Below, in pieces: positions 59,771-64,000 of a stretch of 64,000 nt of DNA. Below the pieces are notes generated by a model, which did no database searches, was not told the origin of the DNA, and worked only from the letters and a program-made list of their open reading frames with translations. A program made the translations under genes and the position numbers. Within the stretch, counting starts at the first letter, position 1, and every line of letters starts with the position of its first letter. This DNA is from Bradyrhizobium sp. CCBAU 53351. GTDB taxonomy: Bacteria; Pseudomonadota; Alphaproteobacteria; Rhizobiales; Xanthobacteraceae. The DNA lies in NCBI RefSeq assembly GCF_015291745.1, contig NZ_CP030060.1, positions 868,001-932,000 of the forward strand, read 5' to 3'.

Positions 59771-61136
59771 TGTGGACGGCCTCTGATGGCAAGCACAATT
59801 TGGCACTTCGAACGACTTGGACGGCTGCGATCGTATGTCCGGCGTTTAGCGCGGATCATATCTCCGCTGGCCCTGATGAAGTCCGACAACCAAGGGGTCA
59901 CATCAAGGATGCGAGCTTTGAGGCTCACACGACTGGTCGGGTTTTCCTGGTTTTCGGTGGCGACCGTTGTCTTTCATCATGCCTTTCTTGCACTTACCAA
60001 GCTTATAACTCTTCGATGCGGCTGTCCGACACTCAAAGTTTGGCGAACATCTCGGTGCGGAAGCATTCTCCGGTTTTCATCATTGCCCAGATGATCCGAG
60101 CAAGCTTGTTGGCGAGGGCGACGGTCACAAGCCGCGCCGGCTTTTTTAGCCAAAAGCCCGACAATCCAGTCGCGCAAGCCGCCGCGGCGTTTTTCCACAA
60201 CGTTTAGAAGCGATGTTGCTCCGAGAACGAGTAACTTCCTTATATATCGATTACCCGCCTTGGTGATGGTTCCGAGAGTTGGTTTACCCCCGCTTGAAAT
60301 TTGCCTGGGCGTCAGACCCAGCCAGGCAGCAAAATCCCGTCCCGAATTGAATACGCTTGGGTCTGGTACACTGGCTGTAATTACCGAGGCAACAAGCTTG
60401 CCAACGCCGGAAATTTCTCCGAGCGAACGGCTCGTCTCGCTGAGCGCGTGAGCCTTGGCGATCTCCCTCTCCAAATCATCGAGTGCGCCTCCGAGCGCAT
60501 CAATTTGCTGACCGAGAACCCTCGCGGCCAGGACAGCGGCGTCGGGAAGAGTCGCATCGCCTTCTGCGAGGCCTAAAGGCTCGTCGACGCGGCCGGTGCC
60601 CTTGGCGACGACAAGACCGAATTCGGCCAAATGGCCGCGTAGAGCGTTCACGCTCATCGTTCGCTGTTTGACCAGCAGCTCGCGCGTCTTGTGCCACATC
60701 AGGGTCGCTTGCTGATCAGCGCTCTTGATCGGCACAAAACGCATGGCAGGGCGCGAGACCGCTTCACAGATGGCTTCCGCATCGACGGCATCGTTCTTAC
60801 CTCGCTTGACATAGGGTTTTGTGTAGGCCGGCGGCATCAGAGACACATCGTGTCCCATGGCCTTCAGTTCGCGCGCCCTATAGTGGGCTGAGCCGCAAGC
60901 CTCCATGCCAACGCGGCACGGCTCGATCCTCGAGAAGAACTCGCGCATCGTCCGGCGCGTCAGCTTGCGCTTTACGGCTGGTGCATCCTCACTAGACAGC
61001 GCATTAATCTGAAAATAGTTCTTGGCGAGATCAACGCCTATTCTAATAAACTTCATCTCGGACGGTCCCCCTTCTTTGTGGCGCTCTGGCGACCACGCCT
61101 TGGCACTATGATGCCGTTGAGGTGAGGCCGTCCACA
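59771..61136 (-). mobile_element. IS110-family element inside istB
   Basis: Inverted ends TGTGGACGGCCTC (59771-59783) and its complement GAGGCCGTCCACA (61124-61136). Contains one transposase gene. It sits between LLIFD and DWGLEPLD of istB, next to the Walker B aspartates. Confidence 0.85.
59977..61056 (-). CDS. IS110-family transposase, C-terminus frameshifted
   Basis: Start at 61056 (MKFIRIGVDLAKNYFQINAL), with GGGGGACC upstream; an upstream ATG at 61167 lies outside the element. DEDD residues are in GVDLAKN, VGMEACGSAHYRAREL and KNDAVDAEAI; the C-terminal part has EISGVGKLVASVITASVPD and DFAAWLGLTPRQISSGGK. At a run of six A near 60148 the frame leaves the family sequence (ACDRRPRQQACSD); the other frame gives the normal end VTVALANKLARIIWAMMKTG..FAKL. 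Either a one-base loss or frameshifting on the A-run. The catalytic part is intact. Confidence 0.85.
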   Translation of the reverse strand: MKFIRIGVDLAKNYFQINALSSEDAPAVKRKLTRRTMREFFSRIEPCRVGMEACGSAHYRARELKAMGHDVSLMPPAYTKPYVKRGKNDAVDAEAICEAVSRPAMRFVPIKSADQQATLMWHKTRELLVKQRTMSVNALRGHLAEFGLVVAKGTGRVDEPLGLAEGDATLPDAAVLAARVLGQQIDALGGALDDLEREIAKAHALSETSRSLGEISGVGKLVASVITASVPDPSVFNSGRDFAAWLGLTPRQISSGGKPTLGTITKAGNRYIRKLLVLGATSLLNVVEKRRGGLRDWIVGLLAKKAGAACDRRPRQQACSDHLGNDENRRMLPHRDVRQTLSVGQPHRRVISLVSARKA

Positions 61137-61651
61137 CCATCAAAGATGAGGAGATCGACGCGGCCAAGCGCGCGCAGCAGGCGGGAGTGGCGGCCGTCGC
61201 CGCGCGCCAAAGCGAGATCGCTAAACAGCCGTGGGACGCGCTGATAAAGCACGGAGCGATTGTCGCGGCAGGCCTTGTTGCCGAGCGCTGAGGCGAGCCA
61301 GCTCTTACCGACGCCGGAGGGCCCGCAGATCAAAAGGTGGCGTGGTCGTCGATCCATTGCCCTTCGACCAGCATCGTCAGCAGGCTGCGGTCGAGGCCGC
61401 GCGGGGTGCGATAGTCGATGTCCTCGACGCAGGCCTCCTGGCGCAGCTTGGCGTATTGCAGCCGCTTCGACAGCCGCTTGTCGCGTCGCAGCGACGCTTC
61501 GCGTTCGAGCAGGAGCGCGAGCCATTCGGCGTGGCCGAGGCTTGCGGCCTCGCCGCCGGCTTCGATGTCGGCGAAGGCGCCTTCGCCATGCCATGCAGGC
61601 CGAGCGTGTAGAGTTGATCGAGGGGCGGATGCGTGAGCAAGGCGTGATCTC

Positions 61652-63134
61652 CTAGTTGTAGTAGCGCGGCCCGCGGTTGTTGGGATGGAGGATCGGCGCG
61701 TCGTCCGCGGGCCGCTTGGGTGAAGGCCGCCGATCGAGATTGTTGGCGAGGATCGATTTGACTGAGCCGTAGGTGCGCGCCGATGTGCGAAAGCCCTGCT
61801 CGGGGTGCGTGCGTTCATCGAGGATCAGGTCGCACAGCGCGGCGGTGGCCGGCCCGATCGCGGCGGCCTCCTTGCGGATGCGCTCGATGGTCCAGCCGGC
61901 GTAGCGCCGATGACTGGACGCCATGTGTTCCGGCACGGTGGTGTGCTTGTGGTTGCCGCTCATGCGCTGATGCGCGGCGATCCGCTCGCCCTTGTGGAAT
62001 ATCTCCACGGTGCGGGCGGTGAAGCGCACCTCGACCTCGGCGCGGACGAAGCGATGCGGGACGCTGTAGTAATGCGCCTCGACCTCGACGTGGTAGTCGA
62101 TGCTGGCCCGGCAGATCCGCCACTCGGCGAACACGTAAGGGCTCTCCGGCAAGACCCTGAGTGCCGGCCGGTCGATCTCCTCCAGCAGCTTGCGGCGGGT
62201 CACGCCGAGCCGCCGGATCGGTCGCTCCTCGTTGAGCCGGGTCATTAACTCGGCGATCGCCGCGTTGACCTCGGCGAGGCTGTGGAAGGTCCGATGGCGC
62301 AGCCGTCCGAGCAGCCAGCGCTCGACCATGAGGACCGCCTGCTCGACCTTGGCCTTGTCCCGTGGCCGCCGTGGGCCTGGCCGGCAGAATGGCGGTGCCG
62401 TATTGCGCCGCCATGTCGGCGTAGCTGCGGTTGATCTGCGGATCGTACAGGCAGGCCTTGATCACGGCGACCTTGGTGTTGTCCGGCACCAGCAGTGCCG
62501 GCACGCCGCCGATCGCCTCGAAGGCGCCGACGTGGCCATCGATCCAGTCGGCGAGCCCCTGCGTCCAGGTCGCCTGCGCGCAGGTGAAGCTCGATGCGCC
62601 GAGCACCGCGACGAAGATCTGCGCGGTGCGCCGCTCGCCGGTAAACCGGTCGATCACCACCGGCACGCCGTCGCCCGCATAATCGACGAACAGCTTGTCG
62701 CCGGCTGCATGCGACTGGCGCATCGTCGCCGACAGCCGGCCTTCCCAGGCCCGGTAGAGCTCGCAGAACCGCGAATAGCGATACCCGCCGGGTTCGCCCG
62801 CGATGTACTCCTCCCACAGGATCGACAGCGTCACGTGCGTGCGCCGGAGCTCGCGGTGCACCGCCGCCCAGTCCGGCTCCGCCTGCCGGCGATGGCCACG
62901 CCGGGTGCCGAGACCGGCTCCCGCGCTGGCGAACAACCGGGCTTCCAGCACAGCGTCGGTGATGCCGTCGGGCAATGGCCAGGTCAGCCCCGCCGCTTCA
63001 AACCGGCGGATCGTCAACCGCACCGTCGAAGGCACCGTCCCCAACCGCCGCGCAATCTCGCGGGTCGGCATCCCAGCCGACTTCAATCTGATCACATCGC
63101 GCACATGGCGCATCGCAAGCCTCTCCGTCGGCAT
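61652..63134 (-). pseudogene. istA: IstA of IS21 element C, one frameshift
   Basis: Start near 63134 (MPTERLAMRHVRDVIRLKSA). Helix-turn-helix TREIARRLGTVPSTVRLTIR, rve core with Asp in GDKLFVDYAGDGVPVVIDRF and Asp in [21 protein letters not shown] shift at ~62385 falls just before the region of the catalytic Glu; the rest reads [38 protein letters not shown] and [20 protein letters not shown], ending at 61652. The related remnant at 20820-21390 belongs to the same subgroup. Confidence 0.9.
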
Positions 63135-63471
63135 CCAGGTCCCCCTTCGCAACGAAAGGCGGGACCGTATCGGAGCCAGAAGAGGCCTCGTCACCCCGGG
63201 TTCGCTCTTGCGATACCCCGGGCGACATCATCCCGGAATGGTGGGCGACATCAAGCGGAATCAGCAGCCGAACTCCTTGACCCATTTGCGCAGAACGTTC
63301 TCATGAACGTCCAGGTCGCGGCCGGCTTGTGCCACCGACACCCCGCGTTTCCGGACCAGCTTGACCGCCTAGATCTTGAACTTGCGACTAAACTTCCGTC
63401 TCTTCATCGCCCACCTCCGGCTTCATGAAACACCTAATCTCGGTGTCCATCAAACCGGCAGCAGCTCAGAC

Positions 63472-63664
63472 TGAGGGAGCGTGCCACGCGCCGTCGGCGG
63501 CTTGGCAATGATGATTGTTTGGTGCAATTCACGCTTGATAGCGCCGTCAGGCAACAGCTTTGGCCAATGTCAACGGCGCGTCAGTCCTGCGAGCGCCGGC
63601 TCGGATGTACAGGTTGTCTTCCAATTGTCGCTGAAGTCAACCCACGCTGAGCTTGTCCATATGC
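63472..63664. other. Intergenic DNA between the IS3 end and the dehydrogenase gene
   Basis: About 190 bp, no gene seen. With the IS nests removed this joins 51202-51298 and 47017-47085 as the original spacer between two convergent genes. No clear terminator hairpin was found. Confidence 0.5.
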
Positions 63665-64000
63665 TTAAATTGAACTCCGCGCGGCAAGGAGTCTCAAGAG
63701 TGCGCGATCACGTTCACCTTCTAATTCGGAAATCGATCTGCCATCCGCCTCTGCATGGACGCCAGCGACCAGACGGGTACAGACATCGGGAGTAAGCTGT
63801 GGCTGACCTAGCGTGGCCCATCGGCGTTCCTGGCTAGGCCCGAGATGTCGCAGGTAATGCTCAATTCCCCCAGGACCCCCACCAAGGTGGTAGGCCATAT
63901 GTGCACCGACCACTGACCAGCGCAGCCCAGGTCCATGCACGAGCGCCGCGTCGACAGCGGCGACATCAGCAATATTCTCGGCGACTAAGTTGACCGCTTC
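63665..64000 (-). CDS. 3-hydroxyacyl-CoA/L-carnitine dehydrogenase family, C-terminal part
   Basis: The gene continues beyond the right edge; 111 residues are visible. EAVNLVAENIADVAAVDAAL, then GPGLRWSVVGAHMAYHLGGG, GGIEHYLRHLGPS and ADGRSISELEGERDRALLRL match the C-terminal helical domain of NAD-dependent hydroxyacyl-CoA or L-carnitine dehydrogenases (GPGLRW and GGIEH are landmarks). It oxidises a 3-hydroxy acid or acyl-CoA with NAD. It converges on the crotonase gene once the IS nests are removed, so it may belong to the same pathway. The NAD site lies outside the window. Confidence 0.85.
   Translation of the reverse strand, partial: EAVNLVAENIADVAAVDAALVHGPGLRWSVVGAHMAYHLGGGPGGIEHYLRHLGPSQERRWATLGQPQLTPDVCTRLVAGVHAEADGRSISELEGERDRALLRLLAARSSI

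Larger units (their letters stand above)
58195..61640 (-). pseudogene. istB: IstB of IS21 element C, in three pieces
   Basis: 5' piece 61640-61137: MLTHPPLDQLYTLGLHGMA; frame shift; EREASLRRDKRLSKRLQYAK; shift; LLICGPSGVGKSWLASALG; VDLLIFDG. Middle piece 59770-59626: [40 protein letters not shown]. 3' piece 58311-58195: [34 protein letters not shown]. The IS110 separates the first two pieces, cutting next to the Walker B Asp. The recombinase module separates the last two. Reconstructed order and sequence are normal IstB. Confidence 0.9.
55407..63265 (-). mobile_element. IS21-family element C with nested guests, inside IS3 orfA
   Basis: The ends GCTGATTCCAATGATCTCGC (55409) and, reverse-complemented, GCTGATTCCGCTTGATGTCG (63265) are inverted repeats. 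They are flanked by AGCCGAAC (55399-55406 and 63266-63273), an 8-bp target duplication. Related subterminal repeats lie at ~57990-58050. Guests are an IS91 unit (~55458-57985), a serine-recombinase module (58312-59625) and an IS110 (59771-61136). Confidence 0.88.
53650..63407 (-). pseudogene. IS3-family OrfA in three pieces
   Basis: N-terminus 63407-63274: MKRRKFSRKFKI, then a TAG in place of Glu at 63369-63371, then AVKLVRKRGVSVAQAGRDLD and VHENVLRKWVKEF. Middle 55406-~55290: FGSDPVQAFPGHGQMKPEQQ and ERLRREVAKLKAERDIL. End ~53685-53650: KAAAYFAKEAT and stop, directly before the orfB ATG. IS21 separates the first two pieces and an IS110/IS1111 the last two. Excising the IS21 with its 8-bp duplication restores VKEFGSDPVQ exactly. 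Confidence 0.9.
51299..63468 (-). mobile_element. IS3-family element inflated to 12.2 kb by nested insertions
   Basis: The left end TGAGCTGCTGCCGGTTTGAT (51299) and right end, reverse-complemented, are identical over more than 25 bases. They are flanked by GAC direct repeats (51296-51298 and 63469-63471), a 3-bp duplication as expected for IS3. Surviving own DNA is orfB 51329-51605 and 53057-53649, orfA 53650-~53685, ~55290-55406 and 63274-63407. All else is IS30, IS110/IS1111 and IS21 with its own guests. Confidence 0.9.

Overview
The window looks like part of a symbiosis island or megaplasmid of a rhizobium (Alphaproteobacteria, Bradyrhizobium/Mesorhizobium/Sinorhizobium type). The evidence is a high-GC, insertion-saturated background with IS66, IS21, IS3, IS30, IS110, IS91, IS256 and group II intron elements of rhizobial type, IS66 copies carrying a UPF0149 passenger gene, and catabolic genes resembling rhizobial malonate and amino-acid modules. 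No rRNA, tRNA, CRISPR, nod, nif or fix gene was seen, so the genus is an inference. More than half of the window is mobile DNA, much of it broken or nested.

Layout. 1-6.4 kb: an istB fragment abutting a decayed serine-recombinase module, an IS3 end, and an IS66 copy with passenger. 6.4-11.3 kb: a second IS66 tnpC (minus strand) split by a group II intron (7295-11034), which is itself split by an rve-type IS (7976-9774). 11.7-19.8 kb: catabolic cluster 1, with a class III aminotransferase, a succinate-semialdehyde dehydrogenase (SSADH)-type dehydrogenase, a divergent Lrp regulator with a perfect palindromic operator, alanine dehydrogenase, a decayed M24 (ectoine-hydrolase-like) gene and an M20 deacylase. 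20-29.7 kb: IS debris, the second rve-type IS copy, and an IS21 whose istA is interrupted by an IS110. 29.6-34.9 kb: an intact oligopeptide/dipeptide-type ABC operon (binding protein, two permeases, fused double ATPase). 35.4-38.9 kb: IS66 with passenger, and an intact IS3. 39-47 kb: catabolic cluster 2, with a CapA-like protein, an isochorismatase-family hydrolase, a ghost copy of the dehydrogenase/lrp pair, a GntR regulator, an amidase, a MatB-like acyl-CoA synthetase and a crotonase. 47.1-63.5 kb: two stacked IS nests. 63.7 kb to the end: the 3' part of a 3-hydroxyacyl-CoA/carnitine dehydrogenase gene.

How the genes may work together (inference). In cluster 1, an N-acyl or cyclic amino compound would be opened by the M20/M24 hydrolases. 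The aminotransferase would convert the omega-amino acid to a semialdehyde and the dehydrogenase would oxidise it. Alanine dehydrogenase would regenerate pyruvate, the amino acceptor, under Lrp control. In cluster 2, the amidase has the Lys-Ser-Ser spacing I recall for malonamidase E2, the ligase resembles malonyl-CoA synthetase, and the crotonase has a (methyl)malonyl-CoA-decarboxylase-like active-site loop. Together they suggest a path from malonamate to malonate, malonyl-CoA and acetyl-CoA under a GntR regulator, with the ABC transporter as a possible uptake system. Removing the nested IS between 47086 and 63468 brings the crotonase and the hydroxyacyl-CoA dehydrogenase back to about 360 bp apart, end to end.

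The IS nests can be unpacked to base resolution because target duplications survive. One IS3 of about 1.3 kb has been inflated to 12.2 kb by IS30, IS110/IS1111 and IS21 insertions. That IS21 in turn hosts an IS91 unit, a serine-recombinase module and another IS110.
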